64,000 nucleotides of DNA from Algivirga pacifica (GTDB lineage Bacteria > Bacteroidota > Bacteroidia > Cytophagales > Flammeovirgaceae): the NCBI RefSeq assembly GCF_039543525.1, contig NZ_BAABJX010000026.1, positions 62,001 through 126,000 on the forward strand, written 5' to 3'. Below, in pieces: positions 41,919 through 50,429 of this stretch. The number at the start of each line of letters is the position of its first letter. Position 1 is the stretch's first letter. Both the position numbers and the translations under genes were made by a program. The notes beneath the pieces are model-generated. The model searched no databases, was not told the DNA's origin, and saw only the letters and a list, made by a program, of their open reading frames with translations.

Positions 41919-42275
41919 TTGAGGCGGCTTACGCCGCTGGTTGAGTAGTGCTGCGCACTGTTGAGTAGTACTTCGTACTGTTGAGAAATACTTCGCATTG
42001 TTGAGTTATGTTTGTGCATTGTATTGTACTTCATATAACTTGGCAATGCGATTTTTTATGAACTTGAGTAGTGCTTCACATTGTTGAGCAGCACTTCGTG
42101 CTGTTGAGAAATACTTCGCATTGTTGAGTTATGTTTGTGCATTGTATCGTACTTCATACAACTCGGTAATGCGATTTTTTATGAACAGGTCCTAGTAGGC
42201 CCTATTTCTCAACAGTGCGAAGCACTACTCAACAGCACGCAGTGCTACTCAACCAGCGGCGCAAGCCGCCTAAAC
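41918..42275. repeat. TTGAG mini-hairpin array, copy A6 (largest, internally duplicated)
   Basis: The array opens with GTTGAGGCGGCTTACGCCGC and closes with CAACCAGCGGCGCAAGCCGCC. Inside are modules such as AGTGCTGCGCACT, AGTACTTCGTACT and AGCACTTCGTGCT. A segment of about 82 bases, from GTTGAGAAATACTTCGCATT to TTTTTTATGAAC, occurs twice (about 41980-42061 and 42104-42186) with a few differences. Confidence 0.88.
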
Positions 42276-42519
42276 AAAAAAGAAGCTGAACCATCTGGCT
42301 CAGCCTCTAACCCAATCCGATAAAAATGAAAATTACTCTTATAGCAATAATGATCGTCGTTTCAAACGTCTCATTATATAATTTTAGTTTGTAATAAGAC
42401 TGATGGACAAAGTCCAGCAGCCTTAATAACTAACACCGTTATGTCTATAAAATCTTTAATAGTTACCTCTCTCGTAACTATTATTCCTTTCACTTTACTA
42501 TATAATCCAACTCAATTTA
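42276..42519. other. Intergenic spacer with a small inverted repeat
   Basis: AATAGTTAC-CTCTCTC-GTAACTATT forms a short perfect hairpin near 42458-42482, downstream of the GHL10 gene on the minus strand. A T-rich run does not follow closely. Nothing else is recognised. Confidence 0.45.
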
Positions 42520-44115
42520 CTACTTAATATCTGTGGTTACCTCAGGCAGTTCTTGTACTTGAGGCTGGTAATCTAGTTTCTTAGCTTTCCACCAACGACG
42601 CACTTTAATGGCTTGCATCTGCGGCGCACTTTCGTGGTGTGACCTATTGAGCGCAGAGAGAGCATAGACATATTTCTCTCCCGCCTCACAGGTGTGATCT
42701 GTATAAGTTTGTTCGTCTTTTAAACCTCTTCTTACGGTCGTCAGTAACTTGAAATCTGGTGTCTCTCCAGATTTTGGAAGTATCGCACGGTATACAGCAT
42801 AATAAGTGGCTGTACTACTCAAGGCATCTTCCCATTTCAGGGTAATTCCCTCTTTGTACTTCCCGCCTACTTCTTTCAGCTCCGGTGCTGCTGCCAATGC
42901 TGGTGCTTGCAACCAAGACATAACAGGCATTAATGCAGGTTCATTGTAATAGCTTTTCAAACTATCTTGCACTCCTGCCACATTTCCTGTGATCCATTTA
43001 GAACTGAAGTAAGCACTTCCGTTAATTTTATCCAGTTGCTTATTCAACTCCAACTGCTTAGACAGCTCCGTTGCTTCCCATTTTTTCACATTATGCAAGC
43101 CGTGTCCAATATAGATATGACGTCCATAATCGTGCTCATTCCACCAACGTGCCAACACATCATAATCTGCAACACGGTGGCCTATTTTCCAGTATAACTG
43201 AGGCACCACATAATCAATCCACCCCTCTTTCATCCAAAGCAATACATCGGCATATAAGCCATCATAATTGGTATAAGCATTGGTATCGGACCCTTCTGGA
43301 TCATCTTTCTTATTTCTCCATACTCCGAAAGGACTAATTCCGAATTTCAAAAATGGTTTCTCCTTTTTGATTTTTTCTGAAATCTCCTTTACGAAAACAT
43401 TAACATTATCTCTTCTCCAATCCGCTACATCTTCAAATTGCTCCGCACCATACGTTTGATATTCCAAGCTATCTGGAAACTCCGTTCCTGCTACTTTGTA
43501 CGGATAAAAATAATCATCAAAATGAACGGCATCAATATCGTAGTGTCTTACCACTTCCATGATCTCTCCAATCACGAAATCCTTCACTTCTGGAATACCC
43601 GGATTATAGTACCAACGTGTACCATAATGTACAAACCACTCCGGATGGCTTCTCAACGGATGCGTTTCCGCTAATTGATCCAAAGAGTCACGCATATTGG
43701 CACGGTAAGGATTAAACCAAGCATGAAACTCCAGGTTTCTCTTGTGTGCCTCCTCAATCATAAATGCCAAAGGGTTATAATAAGGACCTGGCATCTCTCC
43801 TTGTGTTCCGGTCAAGTATTCTGACCAAGGCTCATTAGCCGAAGGATAAAAAGTATCTGCAGTAGGACGAACCTGTACAATCACCGCATTCATTCCACTC
43901 GCCTTGTGCTCATCCAGGATATTCGCAAAAGACTGCTTCTGCTCCTGTACGGATAAACCTTTTTTCACAGGCCAATCAATATTGGCTACAGATGCTACCC
44001 AAGCAGCTCTGAATTCTCTTTTGGCTGGCCCTTGTGCCCAAGCCAATGGCGTTGAAATCAATATCGTAAATACTACGACTGCGTACCTTCTCAAATCCTT
44101 TTTCACAATCCTCAT
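42520..44115 (-). CDS. GHL10 (DUF187) glycoside hydrolase with C-terminal FnIII-like domain
   Basis: The 531-residue product has a signal peptide (to about residue 28, ending in AWAQ). The catalytic TIM-barrel begins REFRAAWVASVANIDWP and includes VIVQVRPTADTFYPS, EFHAWFNPYRA and AVHFDDYFYPY, typical of the GHL10 family. E. coli DigH in this family cleaves peptidoglycan strands stripped of stem peptides. Residues from about 400 form a fibronectin III-like domain. The large amidase upstream on the same strand would make such stripped strands, a plausible functional pair. Activity on another glycan remains possible. Confidence 0.88.
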   Translation of the reverse strand: MRIVKKDLRRYAVVVFTILISTPLAWAQGPAKREFRAAWVASVANIDWPVKKGLSVQEQKQSFANILDEHKASGMNAVIVQVRPTADTFYPSANEPWSEYLTGTQGEMPGPYYNPLAFMIEEAHKRNLEFHAWFNPYRANMRDSLDQLAETHPLRSHPEWFVHYGTRWYYNPGIPEVKDFVIGEIMEVVRHYDIDAVHFDDYFYPYKVAGTEFPDSLEYQTYGAEQFEDVADWRRDNVNVFVKEISEKIKKEKPFLKFGISPFGVWRNKKDDPEGSDTNAYTNYDGLYADVLLWMKEGWIDYVVPQLYWKIGHRVADYDVLARWWNEHDYGRHIYIGHGLHNVKKWEATELSKQLELNKQLDKINGSAYFSSKWITGNVAGVQDSLKSYYNEPALMPVMSWLQAPALAAAPELKEVGGKYKEGITLKWEDALSSTATYYAVYRAILPKSGETPDFKLLTTVRRGLKDEQTYTDHTCEAGEKYVYALSALNRSHHESAPQMQAIKVRRWWKAKKLDYQPQVQELPEVTTDIK

Positions 44116-44278
44116 TTTTATTCCACTAAATTGCTCTAATGGTTATTGGCAAATTTCAATAATGTAAATGTATAGAGTTCCGTATAACCTCATATCCCTG
44201 AAAACGGCTATTCTAATATTTCCCTTTTTTATAGAAATAAAGTGGGGTTATTGTGGGAAAGCACAAAGATAATAAAAT

Positions 44279-44428
44279 GTTGAATCGTTGAACTTCTCCT
44301 TCGGAGAGTTGAATTGAGCTTCGCTCGTTAATTCGAGTTGAACTGTTGTATGAGTATCAATAGATCAATCAACAGTTCAACTCGAATCAACTCACCTAAG
44401 GTGAAATTCAACGATTCAACGATTCAAC
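44279..44428. repeat. GTTGAATC long palindrome, copy B1
   Basis: It opens GTTGAATCGTTGAA and closes with the complement. Inner mini-hairpins are CTCCTTCGGAG and GAGCTTCGCTC on the left arm and an ACCTAAGGT hairpin on the right. Central arms CGAGTTGAACTGTTG and CAACAGTTCAACTCG pair across a short loop. Confidence 0.87.
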
Positions 44429-44436
44429 ATTTTACA

Positions 44437-44470
44437 CAAAAAAAAAGGCTTGTGAAGATCACTGCCTTTT
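44437..44470 (-). terminator. Minus-strand terminator in the amidase-GHL10 spacer
   Basis: On the minus strand, GGCAGTGATCTTCACAAGCC forms a bulged stem and is followed by ten T residues. No gene ends nearby on this strand; the amidase stop is about 460 bases upstream. Confidence 0.75.
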
Positions 44471-44768
44471 CCCAAAGAATAAACTTACCAATCAAATCAA
44501 CTACTTAAAACCTTTTATAAACATTTCGTATACGAATGTTATGACCAATTCAATTATTATAACACTTGAAGTGTAATGACTTTGTCAGTTTAGTATTAAA
44601 GTCTTATATCTGTTTGTTCTATTTGTCATTGCTTACATTACAAAGGAACTATAATCTTACACCAAAAACATCACAGAAATTCAGTATTTTGAAAGCTACC
44701 CAATTTACGGTATATAAGTAAAGTGATGTTGGTATCATCAAAATTATATTTCGGTGTAAGCCTATAGT

Positions 44769-44921
44769 GTTGAATCGTTGAATTTCAGCAGCAAGCTGCT
44801 GAGTTGAATTGAGCTTCGCTCGTTGATTCGAGTTGAACTGTTGATTGATCTATTGATACTCATACAACAGTCCAACTCGAATCAACGAGCGAAGCTCAAT
44901 TCAACGGTTCAACGATTCAAC
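44769..44921. repeat. GTTGAATC long palindrome, copy B2
   Basis: It has the same design as B1: opening GTTGAATCGTTGAA, a mini-hairpin CAGCAGCAAGCTGCTG and GAGCTTCGCTC, central paired arms, and the closing complement. It ends nine bases from the amidase stop codon. Confidence 0.87.
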
Positions 44922-44929
44922 GAAACCCA

Positions 44930-47900
44930 CTACTCTTCATTCTTCATTAAAAGGTACCTCAGCACATCCTCCATCACTTTTTCCCTAACCTCAACCCCTT
45001 GGATAGTTTCAAATGGGAATCCCAGAATCACCTTTTTACTTGCTCCTTCTACCGCAATACCAGCACTAATACTATTGCTGCTATAACGTGCAATGGTTCT
45101 TCCTTCCTCTGTCATGGGTTCTATTCCATCTGGAGACTCTACCGCATAGATTGTATCGTTCAAGGCCTTATTGTACTGTATATTGGCTAAGGATGAAAAG
45201 CGCTTATCCTCAGCAATGATCTGCCCTTTACGGTCTGCCTGATTGGTTCTTCCCAACATTTGGAGTTCATCTCTGGCGAACAATATATCGGGGTGATCTG
45301 TGGCCTTCGGCAATCCATTCACCTCAAAAAATAAGTCAGAACCTACATAGGCTCCAGATAAAAAGGCAGCTCCTCCTTGGGCAAAATATTGACGTAATTG
45401 CTGACGGAATTTTACAGGGAACACCTGATAACGATCTGGTATACCCTTTCGTTGAGCTGCCGTCGTTTTCTGCTCCCCGAATATGATATCTATGGCTTTA
45501 TAAGCCTCTAGATCTACCATTCCTTCTTCAACAGCTTCTCTGCTCACGGACACAAAAGAATAGCCTACTCCGCAAATAGCCTGTCCGTGGGTCAACGCAT
45601 AATTAAATGTATTTCCTGCCACCAAGGCTGTTTCATGATCTGCATGACTGGCTCCGTGTCCCGGATTATCATCATCCTGCCATGGAGAATCCGTACGGTA
45701 ATCATACTGACTTCCTATGTAAGACAAGTCTGTTCCCCAAGCAACGCCCTGGTCGATATGATCCGCAAATGCCTGTACCCCTTCTGCCTCTATGGTGGCT
45801 GGAGCTGATACACGATCAAAAGCGTCAATTACCAATACCGTTTCCTCTCCGGTGTAACAAGCCGCAATTTCATGAGAAGGGAAACTCTCTCCTCCTTCAT
45901 TCAGAGCTGTTACTTTGAAGCTATAAATACTGCTACGGTCTAGGTTTCTTAAAACAATTGTCGGCTCTGTCACTACCCTTCCGACATCATACCCCTCTCC
46001 TTCTTTCTTGGTATACACTACGTATCTGTTCGGTAAAGCCGTTGGTTCCAAAGGATCAATGGTTGGTTTCCAACTCAGCTTTACATTTCCTTCCTCTACA
46101 AACTCCGCCGAAAGTGCTCGAACCGCCAAAGGTTGTACGACATAGTCATACCCATGCTGTACACTCATATACTTCAATATTCCTTTATAGATTGCTCTGG
46201 ATACGTCAAAACGGAAATTTGGATCCAATGCAAACTTCATATCCTGAAAGTTATGATGGGATAGTAGTTCCAATAAGATAGAAGGAACATTAGGTAAGGC
46301 TGCCTCAGAGTAACGTTTATCCCACATAGGTCTTCTCGTCCAAATAGAGTCTGTCAGAACTCTTAAGTCATCCACAATTTGTGTCTGTACGATATCTGCT
46401 AAATCTCTATTAGCATAACGAGATACGCCATTCGGGAAGTACTTTTCCGTCTCCGCATCCAGCGTACTGTAGATCATTAAGGTACCGACTGTTGTATCGC
46501 TCAACAAGTGTCCGGCATCTGTATGGAATGCCAACGAAAGGTCAATAGGGATATTCAATCCTTCTGTTTTACGTTCCTTATTGGGTCCCATAGGAGCTCC
46601 AACCAAGTAGTTCACCCATTCGCCTCTTCCTCTATAATCATCTCTATAGTCACTCTCTCCATCCGTAGTGGTATAGACCAATGTATCCGGCATCCCGGCA
46701 AACTGCATATAATAGCGTGCGCCTTCCAGGTAACGTGCCCTTCCGCTAAGCTTGCCATTTCGGGCAATATCTCCCATACCACCACCAAAACGAACTGCAT
46801 CGGCTGTCACTATTCCTTTGGCCTTAGTGGATAGGGTTACGGCTGCTGTATTTCCTTTCTCCAACTCAAAAGTACCCAGGTATACCCAAGTACCGGCGCC
46901 CATTTGCTGGTTCACTTCAAAATCTGTTTTCCCTCCTTTATGGTGTACCGTATAGGTAGCCGCTGTTGTAGCACTTTTATGCTTTCCATAAGACACGTAT
47001 ACCGCATATTCTCCGGTTTCAGGAATCTCTGGTCTCCAGGCAATAGCCTCCGCTGCCTTGGTCTGTCCCTTAAATGTACGGAATGTTCCTTGCTGGAAAG
47101 GGTTTTCTCTCTCCTGATAAGGGGTTTTTCCTACAGCAAAGCCCGTACCTCCAGCTTGTACTTTTATATGCTCCTGATAGCCCTGCACTCGGTCATCATT
47201 ATCGACAATGACCATATGCTTTTGGGTATCCCGCTCTCTTGGCAGGTATACATTGGCTCCCGCATTTTCTAACATAGGCACCAGGAAAGGCTGCACAAAA
47301 GCCATTGGAAGCAAATCCTCTACTGTCTGAAATACACGGGCTCTTTGCCACTCCCAACGGTCCAGCTTATTTTCATAGTACCACCCGTGGCTATGCCATA
47401 AGGCCAGGTGTTTTCCAGCCAAGCCCTTCTCCACCTCATAGGGCCTGGAAATATTTTTTACATGTACCGTTCCCTTTTTTGCCAAGGGCTGCATGATTCT
47501 TTTGGGATCTTTTTTCTGCGTATAGCGGTAAGCGTTAGGCAATAACTCCTCTATCGTTTGCTTAGGAGCATACGGATAGCCTTTGAGCCATTTGTTTCTT
47601 CCTTTCTTGGTATCACGAGATTGTTCACCTACAAACACCGTCACACGATAGTTTTTATATTTTTTCTGAAGGGTATTTTTTAATATCTCTTTCACCTCCT
47701 GAACATGCTTTTCACGAAGAGGGTAGTACTCCAGATGCGTCGAGAAGAAAAAGGAGACCTCTCTTTTACGCGTATCTCTATAAACCTTTTTAAGCTTCAA
47801 ATACTCCGAGGCCATCTCCCCGTCAGGTTGCTGCTGTAGGTATTCTTTGATGTTGTTTAGAAAAAGGGAATCGGGGGTTTGTGCCTGCACCTGGCTTCCC

Positions 47901-47941
47901 CACAAAAATGTGATTAAATAGATTAAAAGTGACTTTCTCAT
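44930..47941 (-). CDS. Large exported N-acetylmuramoyl-L-alanine amidase with inserted golvesin-like domain
   Basis: The 1003-residue protein has a signal (to about 20, ending in VQAQ). An Amidase_3 catalytic fold is split. The first zinc ligands are His183 in LWHSHGWYYE and Glu236 in YLPRERD. A golvesin/xanthan-lyase-type domain (about 255-390) is inserted, and the fold resumes with His473 in LAFHTDAGH and catalytic Glu558 in ILLELLSHHN. An FnIII domain (about 610-700) and a C-terminal Rossmann-like domain resembling class I glutamine amidotransferase or gingipain-type folds (about 700-1003) follow. It should cut stem peptides from peptidoglycan. The GHL10 gene lies downstream on the same strand. 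Confidence 0.88.
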   Translation of the reverse strand: MRKSLLIYLITFLWGSQVQAQTPDSLFLNNIKEYLQQQPDGEMASEYLKLKKVYRDTRKREVSFFFSTHLEYYPLREKHVQEVKEILKNTLQKKYKNYRVTVFVGEQSRDTKKGRNKWLKGYPYAPKQTIEELLPNAYRYTQKKDPKRIMQPLAKKGTVHVKNISRPYEVEKGLAGKHLALWHSHGWYYENKLDRWEWQRARVFQTVEDLLPMAFVQPFLVPMLENAGANVYLPRERDTQKHMVIVDNDDRVQGYQEHIKVQAGGTGFAVGKTPYQERENPFQQGTFRTFKGQTKAAEAIAWRPEIPETGEYAVYVSYGKHKSATTAATYTVHHKGGKTDFEVNQQMGAGTWVYLGTFELEKGNTAAVTLSTKAKGIVTADAVRFGGGMGDIARNGKLSGRARYLEGARYYMQFAGMPDTLVYTTTDGESDYRDDYRGRGEWVNYLVGAPMGPNKERKTEGLNIPIDLSLAFHTDAGHLLSDTTVGTLMIYSTLDAETEKYFPNGVSRYANRDLADIVQTQIVDDLRVLTDSIWTRRPMWDKRYSEAALPNVPSILLELLSHHNFQDMKFALDPNFRFDVSRAIYKGILKYMSVQHGYDYVVQPLAVRALSAEFVEEGNVKLSWKPTIDPLEPTALPNRYVVYTKKEGEGYDVGRVVTEPTIVLRNLDRSSIYSFKVTALNEGGESFPSHEIAACYTGEETVLVIDAFDRVSAPATIEAEGVQAFADHIDQGVAWGTDLSYIGSQYDYRTDSPWQDDDNPGHGASHADHETALVAGNTFNYALTHGQAICGVGYSFVSVSREAVEEGMVDLEAYKAIDIIFGEQKTTAAQRKGIPDRYQVFPVKFRQQLRQYFAQGGAAFLSGAYVGSDLFFEVNGLPKATDHPDILFARDELQMLGRTNQADRKGQIIAEDKRFSSLANIQYNKALNDTIYAVESPDGIEPMTEEGRTIARYSSNSISAGIAVEGASKKVILGFPFETIQGVEVREKVMEDVLRYLLMKNEE

Positions 47942-48304
47942 AAAGTTGAAAAATAAATCGTTGGTAAGGTTGAAAAAACGCTAGTCCAAAATAGCATCCT
48001 CCATATTACAAAAGCTTTCCTTAAAAAGGAGTAGTTGGGTGGGTTTTTATACTTACAGAAACTGCAATATTATTCACACCCCTCAATATTCAATCGATTA
48101 TTTTTTGCAATAACATTTATGCATATATAAACATTATTAAATACCTTTTTTACAGAATAAAATGGTTTTTAGTAAAAAAAATACATCATTTAACGGTTTT
48201 CAGGGATTCAAAAGTGAATAATAAATGAAATATTTGTCAAGCACCCAATAAAAAATATTCACTTTATAACGGTATAACTTTTTTTTATTCAACAAAACAA
48301 ACCA
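47942..48304. other. Divergent A/T-rich intergenic region
   Basis: This 363-base spacer separates the amidase and lipoprotein starts and should hold two promoters. It is strongly A/T-rich (48060-48300) and no repeat family member or small gene is evident. Confidence 0.5.
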
Positions 48305-49162
48305 ATGATGAACAAATTTACAAAGATCATTGCAGGAGCACTGCTTTCATTGAGCGTTGTCGCTTGTCAGGAAGAAATTGAAACACCTAATTTTGACTCC
48401 TATGTAGGAATTGAAATGGATAAGTTCCAATTCTTTGAAGGGGCTACTGTTCAAATTCCTGTAAAATTGAATACCGCTACTCCAAGCAACGCCTCTGTTA
48501 CCGTATCCTATACTATAAAAGGAGCTGGATGGGAATCAAAAATCAATGACCTTACAGAAGGAAAAGTTGTAATCCCTGCAACGAAATATACTTCATATAT
48601 TGAGCTGGAAGGTATCTACGACAAAGTATCAGAAGATGATTTTGCTTTTGAAATCGAAATCACTAATGTGGAGTCAGATAGTAAAGTAGAGATCGGAGGA
48701 GCAAACTTTGGGTATGATGTAGCTTCTATCAACATGATGAACTTAGGCGAGTTACCATGTTCTGACGATGTAGACCTATTTATCGGAAAATCCATAAATA
48801 TTGCCTATGCTGATAGAGATGTTGATGCTTACAGCAACCCTTCTATTGCCGGTACGGTTGAAGCTTCTGAATGGGAAGATTGTAATGCGATCACTATCGT
48901 AGGTGACGTAGTAAACTATTATGGTGCAGGTTGTAAGATGAATATTATCCTGAATGAATTGGACAACTCCGTAGAAGTCCCTCTACAAGACATGCTGGAT
49001 AATGGTACAGTAATTCAGGGAAGTGGTGTTTACAACCCTAGCAGCAAAACAATCTCTGTTACTGTTATCTACTTGGGCTATGGATCAGTACAAGATCTAA
49101 CAGATCCTGAATTTGTATTGCCTGACACTTACTCTGGTACGATCACAGTTACTTTGAAGTAA
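48305..49162 (+). CDS. Surface lipoprotein with beta-sandwich (Calx-beta-like) domain
   Basis: The 285-residue protein has a lipoprotein signal (SLSVVAC, Cys at about residue 21); the adjacent ATG at 48308 is an alternative start. Residues 30-140 (FQFFEGATVQIPVKLNTATP and ISNDDFAFEIEITN-type strands) look like a Calx-beta or related immunoglobulin-like domain. The remaining half is beta-rich with a Cys pair (PCSDD near 157, DCNA near 193). Such proteins often accompany SusCD systems as glycan-binding lipoproteins, but this gene is on the opposite strand from the nearby pair. The specific function is unknown. A terminator follows at 49191. Confidence 0.75.
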   Translation: MMNKFTKIIAGALLSLSVVACQEEIETPNFDSYVGIEMDKFQFFEGATVQIPVKLNTATPSNASVTVSYTIKGAGWESKINDLTEGKVVIPATKYTSYIELEGIYDKVSEDDFAFEIEITNVESDSKVEIGGANFGYDVASINMMNLGELPCSDDVDLFIGKSINIAYADRDVDAYSNPSIAGTVEASEWEDCNAITIVGDVVNYYGAGCKMNIILNELDNSVEVPLQDMLDNGTVIQGSGVYNPSSKTISVTVIYLGYGSVQDLTDPEFVLPDTYSGTITVTLK

Positions 49163-49190
49163 GCGATCATATCATATTCAAATCATCACT

Positions 49191-49224
49191 GAAGCTTTCC
49201 TCTTATTGGGGAAAGCTTTTTTTG
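49191..49224 (+). terminator. Terminator of the lipoprotein gene
   Basis: AAGCTTTCC and GGAAAGCTT pair around a short loop and are followed by seven T residues. Confidence 0.9.
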
Positions 49225-49255
49225 TTTAAGGTTGAATATTTATTCGGCAGCTGAA

Positions 49256-49435
49256 TCCTTCCGCTATCGTGACGGATTGAAATCCGCCTCTATGTGATGT
49301 CACCCTTTCAGGGTTTTGATAAATAACCCCGAGAATCCACATAATGGACTACATCACTAAGAAGTGCATAGGAATGATAAGCCTTCTACCCACCTCTTCA
49401 CATAAACAATCTTTGGTTAATTATTTGACCTTAAT
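49256..49435. repeat. REPIN-like element, partial copy C1
   Basis: GTGACGGATTGAAATCCGCC is followed by TCTATGTGATGTCACCC, then diverges, and the end resembles the outer flank (GGTTAATTATTTGACCTTAATC). Relative to this flank the core is in the same orientation as in C3 and opposite to C2. Confidence 0.75.
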
Positions 49436-49468
49436 CAAACCATCATTAATCTGATTCATCCTAATGAT

Positions 49469-49921
49469 TTAATCCCAAACATACCGTTCATCATATTCCA
49501 CCTCATATTTTCTAAGTATACGGCGAAACTCATCCTGAAAAGTCATCCCTTCATGATGATTTTTTTGATTTTCAATATACCGAACTACCTTATCGGCATC
49601 ATAGGGTGTAACAGAAAAAGCCCCATAACCCTCTTGCCAGTAGAAGTGTTCAAATTCAGGTCCCAGCGACTTAATCCATTTGGAAGAATTCCCTTTGACA
49701 AGTCTTGCCAAATCAATCATTTTCAGATTTTTGGACAGGTTGCACAAGATATGGATGTGATCTACATACCCTCCCACCTTCAAGACTGGACTATCAAATT
49801 GATTACACAGTCCTCCTAGATAATCATGTATTTCTACTTCAAACTCAGGAAGTATCAGAGGCTCTCTATGTTTAGTACTAAAAACCAAATGGATATAGTT
49901 TTTGACGAGGGATTGTGGCAT
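49469..49921 (-). CDS. IS200/RAYT-type Y1 single-strand transposase
   Basis: Starting at MPQSLVKNYIHLVF (49921), the protein is 150 residues; a longer frame from 50029 is not supported by the family's N-terminus. The HUH motif is His-Ile-His in GGYVDHIHILCNL (near 64), and the catalytic Tyr lies in VVRYIENQKNHHEG (near 120). This is the TnpA family that moves DNA through single-strand hairpins. No tnpB lies nearby. The gene is flanked by REPIN-like copies C1 and C2, so it may be the transposase (RAYT) that spread them. Both motifs are intact, so it may be active. Confidence 0.92.
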   Translation of the reverse strand: MPQSLVKNYIHLVFSTKHREPLILPEFEVEIHDYLGGLCNQFDSPVLKVGGYVDHIHILCNLSKNLKMIDLARLVKGNSSKWIKSLGPEFEHFYWQEGYGAFSVTPYDADKVVRYIENQKNHHEGMTFQDEFRRILRKYEVEYDERYVWD

Positions 49922-50036
49922 AATTATGTCAACTTTAAGTGAGAATGCAATGTGAAGAAGGAGAGTGAGAGGATATAGCAGTGAATAAATAAACTCACTT
50001 GAAGAAAAATAATAGAAGGTGAAGTTCAATAAGTAA

Positions 50037-50306
50037 CCGTCATATTCCGTATAGTGACGGGATAATTAAGGTTGAATATTTATCCGTCATATTCCGTATA
50101 GTGACGGATTGAAATCCACCCCTATGTGATGTCATCCCTTCGGGATTATACCATAAAACCCTGAAAGGGTGACATCACATAGAGGTGGGTTTCAACCCAT
50201 CTCTTCACGTAAGAAGTGTGTCGGTTAATTATTCAAACCTAATTAACCCTAGGCGGGGATGGAGATAACTATTGTGTCGCTTAAATATTCAACCTTAATT
50301 ATCCCA
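50037..50306. repeat. REPIN-like element, copy C2
   Basis: It starts with two tandem CCGTCATATTCCGTATAGTGACGG-type palindromes, then GGATTGAAATCC, the palindromic core CTATGTGATGTCA...TGACATCACATAG, GGTGGGTTTCAACCCA and an outer flank with GTAAGAAGTGTGTCGG. Copy C3 at 55819 is its inverted relative. Confidence 0.88.
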
Positions 50307-50366
50307 TCACTTTATAGAAGACATCAATACTTAGGAAAGGACAACATTTAACCTCAAGCCAAACGT

Positions 50367-50401
50367 AAAAAAGCCCTCAGCATCACTGCTGAGGGCTTTC
50401 T
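50367..50401 (-). terminator. Terminator of the SusC/SusD operon
   Basis: GCCCTCAGCA and TGCTGAGGGC form a strong stem, followed on the minus strand by six T residues. It lies about 30 bases after the SusD stop. Confidence 0.94.
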
Positions 50402-50429
50402 CATAATCTATCTAAAACCTAAACGGTTC

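Larger units (their letters stand above)
44116..44929. other. Long spacer with two palindromes and a minus-strand terminator
   Basis: This 814-base gap lies between the amidase stop and the GHL10 start. It holds palindrome B2 (44769-44921) next to the amidase stop and B1 (44279-44428). A minus-strand terminator (44437-44470) and the palindrome TTCGTATACGAA around 44526-44540 lie between B1 and B2. No credible protein gene is visible; a small RNA in 44476-44768 is possible. Confidence 0.6.
49163..49468. other. Spacer with terminator and a partial REPIN
   Basis: It contains the terminator at 49191-49224 and a diverged partial copy of the REPIN-like element (about 49256-49435), including GTGACGGATTGAAATCCGCC and part of the CTATGTGATGTCA core. 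Nothing else is recognised. Confidence 0.7.

Noticed and set aside
49922..50029. N-terminal extension of the transposase
   Set aside because: Known Y1 transposases of this group begin with MPQSL-like sequence, found at 49921; the extension is an A/T-rich hydrophobic readthrough.
49469..50306. Complete IS200/IS605 element with tnpB
   Set aside because: Only tnpA is present and the flanking sequences are REPIN-like repeats; no TnpB-like frame lies within several kilobases.
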